From Dryocosmus kuriphilus (taxonomy: Eukaryota; Arthropoda; Insecta; Hymenoptera; Cynipidae): 64,000 bases of DNA. Position 1 is the stretch's first letter, and each line of letters starts with the position of its first letter. Position numbers and translations under genes: made by a program. The stretch covers positions 27,483,564-27,547,563 of the forward strand of contig CM076197.1 of the NCBI GenBank assembly GCA_038277395.1, given 5' to 3'. Under the pieces are notes generated by a model. It was not told where the DNA came from and ran no database searches. It worked only from the letters and a program-made list of their open reading frames with translations. Positions 1 to 11,060 of this stretch are shown in pieces.

Positions 1-736
1 CAGAGATGTCTGATCCACATCTCAGCCATGTCCCAGAATTTTTTGTCGAAAGGAGGACGACGCGCCAAGAATTTAGCTGCCAAATTCTAGACGGTTGAGG
101 AACTGGAATAGCAACGACCACAGGGGTGAGACTCTGTGTTAAATAGTGGAAACGCGAAGGGCGCGCCCTCTGTCGATCGTGTGGCATGTCAGCTCGAATT
201 TCACGCGGGAGATTTGAATTCTTATAGTACGTACTTTTTTTTAATGAAGGTAAAAGTGATAACAGTACTTCGTAAAAACGCATAATTTTCTGAAATGTCT
301 CATTTGGCGTTGAAGAATTTCTTCCAACACTCTGAGGATGATATATCAATTTAAATTATACGTTTTATTCGAAGTACTTTTAACACTTTTACCTGAAATA
401 TGAAATAATTGAAATTAAAATAAATCCACTTTAAGGTACAGGTAAATAATTGATTTTTGCGAAAATAATTTATTTTTCTTATATGAAATAACAATTCCAG
501 TTATATTATATTCAAAGCTTTTTATTTTATAAAATTTAGAAAAGGGCCATATACTTTTACAGATAGTGCAGGATTAGTAAAAAGAATATGAACGTAATGA
601 ACATTATTTTGTGTTAATGCCTGTTGCATTAATAAATGCATCTTATGCTTAATTAACGTGGAAGACCGAGCGAGTTTTGTGAACAACCAAAAGCGTTATT
701 ATTTATATTAGGAACACATAACGAATCTTTATCGAA
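1..736. other. AT-rich non-coding stretch
   Basis: No coding region, RNA gene or repeat was recognised. The first 220 bases are mildly GC-rich and the rest is AT-rich. It probably holds the 3' flank or 3' end of the P-type element whose coding remnant begins at 737, but I could not pair terminal inverted repeats. Confidence 0.4.
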
Positions 737-3700
737 CTATATTTCGAAATTGTTTGGTAACATATTTACTGAATTCTGTATATAACTAAATTCATTATAA
801 ACATTTGTAATTATTAAAAAATTATTTTCTTTGTTAGCTCTATCATAAACCGATTTCTGTAAGTTCTTTTTACAGGTTTGTTTTAATTTTGTTGGAAAAG
901 CCACGTTTGCTTCTTGAAATATTCTCATCTTTTTTTTATGACCCTCACTAACTAAAAGGTTCGACGCAGGTACAGCAACGCGTTTTATTTTCTGAGCTTC
1001 TTTTTGAGCTTCTTTCTTAGCTTTTTTATATTTAAGATATTTAATGATTAAATAGGGTACGCATTTATATAATATTTTCCGTTCGCAGGAATCTTATTGA
1101 CAAAATTCGAGGTAAGACTTACACTTAGTCATAAAGATATTTTTAAAAGAATCTTCTACTGGACATTCATGACCATGTTCATCCAGGAATGGATATAAAA
1201 ATGTATAAACATTTTCTACTAGCATCATAACATTGTCACTTGCAAACGTTAGGTCAGACCCTCCTTCTTTATTAGGATTTGAATTTGACGTTACTTCCCT
1301 TATAAATAAAGTTCTTTTACACACATCGCAATCAGGTACTGTAATTTGTTGCAATAACTGCCTAGCAACTATCGCAAGTCCATTACTGTTATTAATATTT
1401 ATATCGCTAATCTCGGCAGCTTCATTAAGATTCAATTTAGATTCGTCAAAATTTTCTGTCGAGGAAACTGTTTGTTTATCAGAAACCAATTGTTGATTTT
1501 GCGTATTTTCGGCAATAAATGAAATTAATGAGTCTAAAGCAGATCCATTGTCATCTTCCCAATTTCCATTGCTATTTCCTGGTAAATTTAGTTTATTAAT
1601 CACAACAGTCTTCAATGCTGCCACGAATTGCTGACAGGTTGGATTCGTATTAGCTATACCATGCTGCCGAATAGAGCAAAACAGATTTTCGACTGGATCT
1701 TGATTTAGATTCCTAGATGGAATCTGCCGAAAACCCACCTTCTTCAATTTGTTCGAAATATATATTACTCATTTTATTGTAATTTGCCACCCTTTAATGA
1801 AAGAATACTGATTGGTAACATCATTTTTTGTATTTAAATCGATCAGTCTCCACGTTTCAATTTGTTTTAACATTCTTTCCCATGATTTTAAATGAGGAGT
1901 TGAATCTGATGAAGCACAACGATAGTATTTTCCTTCTGGCGCTTTTATATTCGAACCGTTCATTGAATCGAATAGAGAATCAAGATCACCTGAGAACTCG
2001 GCAGTATGAATAGCTTCTGGTGGAAAAATACCCGCAGTGACGTAAGTTTCCACAACAGCAGCAAAACTATGACTTAATTGACGGGCGCAAAAAACCACTT
2101 TCATTTTAGAATAAGAATCAGTTGAATTAAAATGACATGGCTTTAATTTAGGCAAAAATTTGTACCTCCTTTTCTCATATAATTCAACAACTTTTTTAAT
2201 ATATTCAAGTTCTACTTCTTTATTTGAATCCGATCTTAATTTACAGCGGAATAACGCATTTCTCGTACATTTGAAAAGATGCGGAACATCAAAAATAATA
2301 GCAACTGATTGTCCATTGACTACAAAACATGAAGACTCCTTTTCAGTTGTATCAGGATATTCAGCGCATAATTCATTTACTGCTCTCTTATTTGTAGGTC
2401 CTAAGTCGTAAACTGTATTTAATACTGTTAAAACGATTCCTTGCAGTTCTGAGATTACTTTAATCATTATTTCTTTTAAGTTAACTGATGATATGGTGTT
2501 GTCAGTAAAATAGTACGCAATCACCTGCTTCAAGTTGCTTTTAATCCCACGGATCATAAAGACTAAAGCGATTGGGTGACACTTTTCCCAAATTCTGTTT
2601 CCCAATTCTGCCTTTCCCAATGAACACTTTTCCCAATGAATACTTTTCCCAAAAATATATTTGCCTGAAAAAAAGAATATTTTTACATTCTATTTGTTTT
2701 ATTTTTTATAACCAGCTTCACTCATGTCTAGTGGTCAGTTGAGAAACTTTGGTTATACGCGCTGTTTTGGTCGGCACTCCAAAATTCCCAGTCCCCGAAC
2801 AAAATGTTCGTTTAAAATGACAATAGAATTAGTGAAAGCATGAAAAGACAATTTTCTACATGTGGACGGTTATTTGTATTACAAGCATTCAATTCCGAAA
2901 AATCGTGTATATTGGAATTGTCGCAATGAAGTTGAGTGCGGAGCGCGAGTTGTGACCTCAGCTATAACAAATCCCGATAATATCATTATTCATAAGATGT
3001 CTCCTCACAACCATGCACCTAATCGGGAAGCTGTACAAGCTGAAAAAATAGTGACTGGTGTGAAAAGAACAGCTACGGAACATCCTGAGATGCCGCCTGC
3101 TCGCGTTATGCGACGGGAACTGCGTGATGTTCCATCAGGTAAATATCGGTAGATATTCGCCTCGCATAAAGAATATTCGTAATTAATTTGCGTTCTTATG
3201 TATGATACATTTTAGAAGTACTGGCAGAACTGACCAATCGACCGAATTTAGCCAAGCAAGTGTCGCGCACCCGCCTACGCAATTTACCTCCTAATCCCAT
3301 GCGCATAGCAGACTTGGAAGAAATACCTGCTATATACACGCAGGCCCGCACGGAAGAGTACTAGTCTTTGCTACACGAGAGAACTTGATTCAATTATTCA
3401 GATGTGATATTTGGTTTGTCGACGCAACTTTTAAGACCGCACCTTCTCTTTTTTTCCAAATCTTTTCGATTCTTGTAGGCGCAAGCCAAGTTGGTGTCAA
3501 CGGCAAGCAGCAGACTGTCGGGTTACCTTTTGTTCACGCGCTACTAGAACATAAGCGGCAATCAGCATACCAGAAAGTTTTCGACGTAGTATTAGAAGCA
3601 GGGCGCGAACTCAGACTTGAAAATCTTCCCAGGCATATACTAAGTGATTTTGAGGTGGGAATTATAAATGCTGCGCATGAAGTTTGTGTCGAAGGAACAT

Positions 3701-3776
3701 TAAAGTGCTCTTTTTTCCACTTGTGCCAAAATGTGTATCGGCACGTCGTAGATGAAGGTTTCAAAACTTTGTATAA

Positions 3777-3802
3777 GGAGCCTTCCATAAACCACGTAGT
3801 CT

Positions 3803-3853
<51 letters not shown>

Positions 3854-4313
3854 CGACGAAATCCTATGTCGAGCCACATGGGGGGAGGGGAGGGGTTATG
3901 AGTCCAAACCACGTGGTTTTCTTTAAATGAGATTAGCGCGCGTGTTTCGTTTATAGAAACTGAAATGACAATGAAGACGATGTAGAATTAGATCCACTCG
4001 TTACTCTACCCGATCTGAGTGAGAATACTGGGAATCAAAATGCATACCCAGTCATAAATAATTTACATAAGTGGCTAGTATCGCCATTTGTTGAATCAGA
4101 TTTGTATTAAAACAAAATAAAAAATGAATAAACCTCATATTTTTTGTTTTATTTACGTATTATACAAAATTTTGAAAACCACGTGGCAACCGGGGGGGGG
4201 GGGGGGGGGGGGGGGTTGTGACGAGAATGCTATGGTGGACCACATGGAGGGAGGGAGGGGGGGGGGGTTGAAAAAGTAGCTAAAATTGAGCCACGTGGTT
4301 TATGGAAGGCCCC
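3777..4313 (+). mobile_element. TAA-flanked G-tract element, copy 1 (CCACGTGG type)
   Basis: Flanked by TAA (3774-3776 and 4314-4316), with inverted ends containing 'ccttccataaaccacgt'. Each arm is a direct-repeat unit of about 120 bp. It is bounded by CCACGTGG-like palindromes and carries a pure G run (49 G at 3804-3852; 24 G at 4192-4215) followed by a block of the type 'tgacgagaatgctatgg' and 'ccacatgg'. A 3-bp TAA duplication is compatible with PIF/Harbinger-like or related families, but I cannot assign one. A second copy in the opposite orientation lies at 27716-28215. Confidence 0.85.
3964..4110 (+). pseudogene. C-terminal coding remnant inside the G-tract element
   Basis: A 48-codon open stretch ends in TAA at 4108-4110. 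It encodes an acidic segment followed by P-V-I-N-N-L-H-K-W-L-V-S-P-F and a few more residues. A closely similar C-terminus (P-V-I-N-N-L-H-S-L-L-I-S-P-F, stop) lies at about 27921-27981 on the minus strand inside the second copy. Conservation of this peptide in two otherwise diverged copies supports a true coding remnant, probably the end of the transposase of the parent element. I do not recognise the protein family. Confidence 0.6.
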
Positions 4314-6351
4314 TAATGGCGACGACCGTAGAATCAAAAAGGGAGTCCACATGTTATGCGCCTTAGTTTTCGTACCGGTAGATCAAGTCGTTCGTCATTT
4401 CCAAGACATCCGCGACGAGTTGCCTTCTGAGATAGATCCGATTATTGACTATTTCGAAGTAAACTACGTCCGTAAATTGAATATTAGGAGGCGCAGCGGC
4501 GGAGTTAGAATCACTACCCGTCCGCCGCGATAATCGCCAGCATTACGGAACCACTTTCAATCGGTTCTAAATGAGACAGCGCGGACAAATAATATTTCGG
4601 AAGGCTGGCACAATAGATTCCAAATAGTTGTCGGCAAGCATCACCCTAGCTTCTATGTATTTTTGGATGAGCTGAAAAAGGAGCAAGCCGAAACGGAAAT
4701 CATTATGCGCCAGCTACAGGTTGGACAACGAATCCGACGTGGGATAGAACGTAAAAGAAGGTTATACGAAGAGCAACTATTCGCGATCGTTCAAAAATAT
4801 CATGAACACATTTATAAAGATGATATTTTATCTTACTTGAAAACTGTCGGATATCATATAAAATTTTAGTTTAATATGTCTATTTCTAAAAAATATGTTA
4901 AATATGTAAATCCTGCTAATAAATATATTTTTGGGAAAAGTATTCATTGGGAAAAGTGTTCAGAGGGAAAGGCAGAATTGGGAATCGGATTTTGGGAAGT
5001 GTCCCCATACCGACTAAAGCATGGTTCGCATCTTTGATGTTCCGTCCCAGATGGCCTAAGTCCTCGAGTCCTAAAATTTTCTGTTTTACAGCGCCATATT
5101 GATGACAGGAATAAAGAGATATTTCATCGAAAAGTAAAGCGCAATATCGATCTAATTCGTGCATGTTATGTACTTTTTTCTTTAAATGGTCCAAAATGGC
5201 TGCATTTATTCCCGTATCGAAGGGTACTTTCGAAAGTACACTTTTTAAAAGTCTCATTGACGTCAATGTAAAGTGATTCGAAAGATACCTGTATAAAAGC
5301 GGACTTCGTTTTTGAATGAATAATGCGAAAACTTTATCAGCTATTGTCCACCACCGAGCAGAGGGTTTTTTATTAGCGTTTCTTAATTGAGAGCAGATAA
5401 AATCTTTTGTTAACGTGTTTAACTTTTTATCAATTGCTCCTAGATAATCATTCTCGTATAGGTATCGCATGGTCTCAAAATTATTTTTTTCGTTTCTTAG
5501 TTTATGCTCTAGTTTGACATTTGTATAGTTAAAAGCTTATGTATTTTAAACATTGAATAGCACTATAAATCTCACTTGTACTATTAGAAGTATTACTTTC
5601 TTGTTCCTCTTCCGTATCTCCCGGTATACCTTTTAAAATATTCTCTATTTCAGTAAAAAAATTTGGTCCACGTTTATGTAAGTTATTCAAAAAAGTATCT
5701 TCATTTGAAGAGTCAAATTCTGAGGAAGCTGTTCCACTTTCGGAAGTACTTTTCGTTTCAGAGGCATCAGTCTTATTGCCAATATTTAAATCGAAAGAAG
5801 ATTTTTCAATATTATATGAATCGCTATTACCATCAATATTGCCAACGAATTTACTATTACTGTCATTATGAGAGTATTCTACAAAATCAGTTTCATTAGT
5901 TAGAAGAATTTCCTTTGAAGTGTTTAAATTAGCAATATTATGAATTTTCACTTAAATTAGTTTCAGAGGTTGAAAGGACTTCACGTCCTTTACAAGTGAG
6001 ATTTGCAGCAGAACTGTTTTGTTTAACGGGTGCTTTACTACAAGACTCTACTCCCTTACACGAAGGAACGGCGTTCCATGTCAGTCGTTGAGCTTTTTCG
6101 TTTAACACGTATTTTGTTTCAAAATGATCCTCACAAATACAAAAGTTATCACAATTATCCTCTGTAATATTGCATACACTTTTCCACTGCTCCCTCAAGT
6201 TTGAATCTTTCGGGAATCTATGGAAGTGCTTATTTTTATAATTGCTGTCTTTCACAAATTTAACCTAATACCCATCTTTATAACCCGGGAATTTGCAGGA
6301 CCGTTTTAGTCTAGCGCGTAAAGGTTTCAGTAAAGAAGAAGGCTCCATCAT

Positions 6352-6845
6352 AACATAAGCAAGTGATGCTGTAACAGATTTAGTTACATTTAAATTATGA
6401 TACTTTTTTGGATCACAGTATCGGAGAGACATCACAGTATCGATGAGAGATCACAGCTCATCATCTATCTATTTATAAGGATTTTGACAACCCAACGACT
6501 ATCCCATGCGTTAATCATTTGCTTTTAAAAAAAAAAACATACTTCAGTATATATACCTGAATTACTACACATTAGTCGCTGGTTCTAAATTCACTCTTCA
6601 TTAGAAATAATATTATCTTTTTAGAGCGAAAGAAAGTGTTTTCATCGTATATAGAGGCCATTATAGATGAAATTACTAAATCTTCCTCGGCAGCTTTCAA
6701 AGAAGAAGATTGGTTTTTAATCTGTTCTTGATTATTGCATATGTGCCCGCGATTTTTCGGGCAGATGTAGCATCAACATTTTTATCTTCTGAGGGTTCAC
6801 CTATGAACAAAATCCAAAAATGGAAGTTTTATGATAATTTATTAA
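6352..6845. other. No gene recognised
   Basis: AT-rich sequence between the P-type element and the ligase fragment. A short direct repeat of 'atcacagtatcg' type occurs at 6413-6470. Nothing else is supported; part of it may be the 5' end of the P-type element. Confidence 0.35.
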
Positions 6846-6849
6846 TGCA

Positions 6850-7413
6850 TATTTTCAAAATTGGGGGAAAAAAGTTTCTTAAAATTCCAGTAGCGGCTCT
6901 GTGAACAGGCCAAAATGAAAAAACTGCAAACTTAATCTCCCACACTTGAAATGCTTCAAACCAATGATCTGGATCATGACTACTATCGTAGCGATAATAA
7001 GATTTCGGTTCTGGAATGACATGTTCCTTGGAAATTTCGGAATGCTTCTGAAGATTTTCGTCGCTGAATCCAGTTCCGATCTAAGAAAACAAGCCATATA
7101 ATGATTGTAATAAATTTTCATCTCTATATTTTAGGAAATTCGACAAATATAATGAAATTTGTTTCTTACCTTGCAAAGAGATTTTCATATTCTTCGTTCT
7201 ATTGGTCATAACAAGCTAACACAAAACCACCATAGGTTCCAGTTCTTTTTCCTTTGCCAATGTAGCCTCCAGTCACGACCACATCCAGAGTGTCACCAAT
7301 CCTAACCAAATAATATTTCTTTATCTTCAACCAGTTTCTTGATCTCTTTGCAATTTCGTAGGTTGCATCTTGTTCAAGACTCTTCACCATGAAACCTTCG
7401 CAATTTCCTATTA
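6850..7413 (-). pseudogene. DNA ligase I C-terminal fragment, two exons
   Basis: On the minus strand an acceptor 'ttaatag' near 7410 opens an exon (about 7409-7164) encoding N-C-E-G-F-M-V-K, then A-T-Y-E-I-A-K-R-S and T-G-T-Y-G-G-F-V-L-A-C-Y-D. These correspond to the nucleotidyltransferase/OB-fold boundary of eukaryotic replicative ATP-dependent DNA ligase I. A donor 'gcaag|gtaag' at about 7163 and an acceptor 'ttcttag' at about 7085 join it to a second exon with G-T-G-F-S-D-E, D-P-D-H-W-F-E and V-W-E-I-K-F-A, ending near R-A-A-T-G-I-L, after which homology stops. The first exon has an in-frame TAG (about 7190) and a frame disruption is likely. The adenylation Lys and the whole N-terminus are absent. 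Because the intron is kept, this is a genomic duplication or capture, not a retrocopy. Confidence 0.85.
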
Positions 7414-7433
7414 AATACAATATTAATAGTCAT

Positions 7434-8460
7434 AGGTAATTCTTTACTTCGGCGGCTTCCGCTCAAAATGGTCCTAAAATGTATGTAAAACTTTGAAAAT
7501 GACCTCTAATGATAAGATTACAATAAAATTAAAGGGACAAGAAGGTTTTTGCAACTTTTTGATTGTTTTTATTTGTCAGATTGGGAGAAATAGTACCTAC
7601 CTGACAAGCGATGTTCGATGACCCCATTTCCAGCACGATTTATCCCCATTATATATACTTACTTATGAAACATTCGACCCCATTTCCAGCTCGGTTTATC
7701 CCTATTATATATACTTACTTATGAAACATTCGACCCCATTTCCAGCATGATTTATTTCTATTATGTATATTTGCTTATGAAACATTCGACCCCATTTCCA
7801 GTAATATTCATCCCCATTATATACATGTATTCATGAAACATTCGACCCCATTTCCCATTTCGAATGGTTCATAAGTGAGTATATATAATGGGGATAAATG
7901 GTACTAGAAATGGAGTCAAATGTTTCATAAATGAGTATATATAATGGGGATAAATCGTACTAGAAATGGGGTCGAATGTTTCATAAATGAGTATATATAA
8001 TGGGGATAAAGCCTACTGGAAATGGGGTCGAATGTTTCATAAGTATATATAATAGAGATAAATCATGCTGAAAATGGGGTCGAATGTTTCATAAGTATAT
8101 ATAATGGGGATAAACCGAGCTGGAAATGGGGTCGAATGTTTCAAAAGTAAGTATATATAATGGGAATAACAAAATCACTCAAAAATTTACCGGATGCTTT
8201 CCTTTGCGAATTGTGTTCATTGTAACAAGGGTTTACGATTTTACTACGCTTTAAGATCATCATTATTGATATGAAATATCGCTTCTCAGTTACGTACCAT
8301 TTCTCCCAATTTGACAAATAAAAACAATCAAGAAGTTGCAAAAACCCTCTTGCCCCTTTCATTATATTACAATTTTATCATACGAGGTCATTTTAAAAAT
8401 TTTACGTACATTTTAGGACCATTTTGGGCGGAAGCCGTCAAAGTAAAAAATTACTAAATT
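7434..8460. mobile_element. Foldback-type element with 56-bp tandem monomers
   Basis: Two outer arms of about 165 bp are inverted copies: 7437-7605 against 8290-8455, sharing 'cggcttccgc' and 'tgcaacttNttgattg'. Between them lie arrays of a 56-bp monomer. About four units read 'gaccccatttccag...' at 7620-7850, and about six inverted units read 'gaatgtttcataag...' at 7858-8167. The centre near 7853 is a near-perfect turn point. No transposase is inside. A further partial copy of the outermost end lies at 8709-8737, so the element may extend that far. No TSD was certain. Confidence 0.85.
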
Positions 8461-9839
8461 TAATCGAATATTTTCAGTTTGATTTATTATAAATTTTTGT
8501 CAGCATACATATAAATTGCATGACGTGAATTGAACGTAAGGGGACTGGAGTCTTTAAAAAATAAGAAAATTAAGTAAAAGGTAAGATATCGTATCTTGTT
8601 TCAAATTTCTTATTGTTAATTTCTCAATCCCCTCAATCTTTCGGAAAATTTTATTCATAGGAGACTTGAAAAAATATTGTATAACTAGGTAAACAGCAAT
8701 CTAGGTAAACAGCCGTCAAAGAAAAGAATTACCTTAAATTTGACAAAAAATATTCATCGAATTGTAAAGTTTTTCACATTTTTGATGATCGCTATGAATT
8801 GAACTATTCTGAGGTTATGTTAATACAACTAACCCGCAAACTAACATAAATTGTACGTATACTTACATGTCTGCCAACTCTTTTACCGCCCACAAGTAAT
8901 ATAAATAATTTAACACTATTCAACCATATTATTTAATAACTCTTCATAATATTGCACTTTGAGACGCAAAAACGTGCTAAACGAGTGGAAAATCACCACA
9001 AACCGGTGATGCGGCCATTTTACGTCCAGCAAAATTCCAAAGATTTCAAAAGCAGGCGCTTGAATATAATTGGTCCGTGAAACCCCACTCTAATCGTGTG
9101 GCAGCAAATTCGTGTTACCGGAAAGGTAAGAGGCAGCTTGTAACGCGGACTTTACCGGGTGTGTGACGGGGACCGGGACCGAGCCCGGCCGAGAAACTAC
9201 GAAGGTTCCCGACCGGCCAGTCGCTTACCGGTTTCACGTCATTCGCCCGAGAGCTCAGTCTTGTCTAGTCTTGTCTGAGAGTCAGTCGTGCCCGAAGCTC
9301 CCAGGGAGCAGTTATAGTCTGGGTAGTCAAGTTGGCTCTTAAGCGAATCTCTTACTCGTCTCGCAGCTTAGCCCATGTTAACCGCACTGTGTGCCAATTC
9401 GCCGAAAACACTTCGAACTGTATATTGAGAACCGACCTTATTGGTATTAATCGACCGTGAGTAGAATTATATTGATTAGACCTCAAATGCTACCCTGTTT
9501 TATTGTGTCTTTACCCTAATCTTGGCATCCTCGTCCTTATCCCTTTCCCTGGTAAGATCCTTTCATGCTCTAGAAGCTTCACCCCCGTGGCAACGACGGT
9601 TTAAGTATACGTCATATATACTCTTCCTTGAACGCCCATTATTAGCTATGTTTAGTCTTTACAACTATAGTTACGCTAATCCGACTCTCTCTATTCATCT
9701 TGCAAGATCTTGTACTCTATCACTGTTTAGGTTACCCTTAATTGCAATTTTCTACGGATATCTGTCGGATATATACTATGTTATTATATATAAATTGTTT
9801 CGGTCATTAGATACGGATGCTTGAGAAGTTTCTAACTTT
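8461..9839. other. No gene recognised; GC-rich block at about 9050-9420
   Basis: AT-rich apart from a GC-rich block near 9050-9420 with short repeats such as 'gtcttgtctagtcttgtct'. That block precedes the endonuclease of the non-LTR element and may be its 5' UTR/promoter, but nothing proves this. An open frame at 9522-9824 looks low-complexity and matches nothing I know. Confidence 0.35.
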
Positions 9840-11060
9840 TTATTTATCCATGTCATAACTGTTTCTGAGACCTGGCTAACACCAAATTCACCCTCTAGCT
9901 TCGTACAACTTGACAATTATACGCTCTTTCGGAGAGACAGAGACGAGAGAAGGGGTAGTGGAGTTTACCTTTGTTTGCATGATAGTCTTAGGGGGTCCGT
10001 GGTTGAAGTGAGTCCGGTGGCTACTTATCCCTGTACAGAATTTCTCTTTATTCAAGTCATGTCATCTTCCGACAGTGTTTTAGTGGGAGTAGCATACAAA
10101 CCACCTAATGCGTCTTTTGGCACGGAACTTGAATCTGTAATTTTCTCGCACATCCCTAACTTCAATAACATCGTTCTTACTGGAGATTTTAAACACCAAC
10201 CTAAACCTTGCCTGTGATAAATCTAAATATTTAACATCTTTAGTACAATCTTCAGGACTCTCCAATTGTACCCCATGCCTCAATCCATCACACTGCCCAT
10301 TCCAGTACTCGCCTTGACTTAATGATTGTTGATGACATTGACAAGGTACTCTCCTACTCACAAAACCCTATTCCTTTTCTCTCCAACCACGACCTGATTA
10401 ACATTACTCATAAATTCTCTTACAATCCAGCTCCAACACATACACAAAAAACGACGCGGCATATTACTAACATCGATGAACACAAATTTCATGAACATCT
10501 TATGACCTTTGATTGGGAAAGTATATTACTAGACACGGATATTAATAGTAAAATTGACGCTCTGACTAATTATCTAATCTCCGCGTTTGACAAGCTTGCT
10601 CCAATATACGTTCCAAAAAATGTCAGTAAAGCTGCTCCATGGATTACACCCGAAATTAGAAACCTAATGAGGAAACTTGACAGCAAACGCCGACTTGAAA
10701 AAAAAATTAAAAGCAATATCATTCAAGCACAATTTCGTAAACTCAGAAATTTAATTCAAACCACACTCAGAGATGCGAAAAATAAATATAATTCTAACGA
10801 GATTTCAAACATACAAAAAAGAGAATATTTGGCATCTCCTTAAATGACTACGCTTTGTCGCCCCTACGCATGCATCCATAGATAATAATTTTCCTTCCAA
10901 TAAATTATTAAATGCTTTTTTTACATTTCCAATTCTAAACTTATCAATACATCTCGACTTACTCTACCTCACTCAACTGTTAATGAGTCTGATTTTTTCT
11001 TCGAGAACTTCGCACCCGAAATAATTTTGTAAAAATTACTTGAATACATTATAATCTTGA
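9840..11060 (+). pseudogene. Non-LTR retrotransposon: endonuclease and linker, RT missing
   Basis: From 9840 the frame encodes the apurinic-type endonuclease of LINE elements: S-E-T-W-L near 9864, R-R-D-R-D-E-R-R-G-S-G-V, V-A-Y-K-P-P-N and T-G-D-F near 10180. A one-base insertion after T-G-D-F shifts the frame, and a second shift occurs near 10280. L-S-N-H-D-L-I (usually S-D-H) marks the endonuclease end near 10380. 10400-10843 is the linker before the reverse transcriptase, with A-P-W-I-T-P-E-I-R. Two more shifts follow (about 10830 and 10960), and the frame reaches the start of an RT-like block (F-F-F-E-N-F-A-P-E-I-I) before the element stops near 11060. The RT is absent. The family looks Jockey/I-like, but the clade is uncertain. 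Confidence 0.82.

Larger units (their letters stand above)
2862..4869 (+). pseudogene. MULE transposase with FLYWCH finger (interrupted)
   Basis: Exon 1 (about 2850-3138) encodes a FLYWCH-type zinc finger: Y-W-N-C, C-G-A-R and H-N-H are visible. A 77-nt intron, 3139-3215 (cag|gtaaat ... ttttag|aag, phase 1), joins it to a second exon. The MULE transposase domain follows at 3385-3776, with W-F-V-D-A-T-F-K (first catalytic Asp), a P-x-V-x-A-L-L-type block and L-S-D-F-E (second Asp). The C-terminal part lies at 4314-4533 and 4663-4869. There is a stop and frame change near 3361, the 537-bp insertion at 3777-4313, and a stop at about 4531. The bases before 3777 and after 4316 rejoin in frame once the insertion and one TAA are removed. 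Nuclear DDE transposase by family; inactive here. The true start is uncertain because a stop lies just upstream in frame. Confidence 0.85.
2570..5011 (+). mobile_element. MULE (Mutator-like) element with 9-bp TSD
   Basis: The exact 9-bp duplication 'gactaaagc' lies at 2561-2569 and 5012-5020, the length expected for Mutator-like elements. The ends are inverted repeats of about 90 bp (2570-2665 against 4918-5011), built from repeated 'ttttccca'-type words and sharing blocks such as 'caattctgcctttccc'. The insertion sits in the P-type transposase: on the minus strand the 9 bases encode Ala-Leu-Val, and those residues are present on both sides of the insertion. The element is 2442 bp, of which 537 bp is a later insertion (3777-4313). 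Confidence 0.93.
737..6351 (-). pseudogene. P-element/THAP9-type transposase pseudogene, split by a MULE
   Basis: On the minus strand the reading order is: a possible start at 6349-6351; a THAP zinc-finger region at about 5938-6310 (C-K-F-P-G-Y, H-F-H-R-F-P, then a C-x2-D-H-F-type end); an acidic linker at 5529-5951; a coiled-coil and transposase core at about 5012-5510, including L-F-D-E-I-S-L, which matches the first catalytic Asp region of the family; then, after the MULE, 2569-1769 with the F-M-I-R-G-I motif; and a C-terminal domain at 1094-1747 with N-L-N-Q-D-P-V-E-N. The tail 737-1093 continues in the same frame. Breaks: TAG at 6265-6267, frame changes near 5940 and 5520 (frameshifts or unseen introns), in-frame TGA at 1769-1771 and TAA at 1094-1096. 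The second Cys expected in the THAP finger is Tyr. The family cuts and pastes DNA with a DDE nuclease; this copy cannot make a full protein. Terminal repeats were not found. Confidence 0.88.

Noticed and set aside
1769..1771. TGA in the P-type transposase as a recoded stop or selenocysteine
   Set aside because: Other stops and frameshifts exist in the same gene, and no supporting RNA structure was identified.
3700..3930. Poly-Gly or poly-Pro proteins across the G run
   Set aside because: Open only because a homopolymer has no stops; the run is part of an inserted element.
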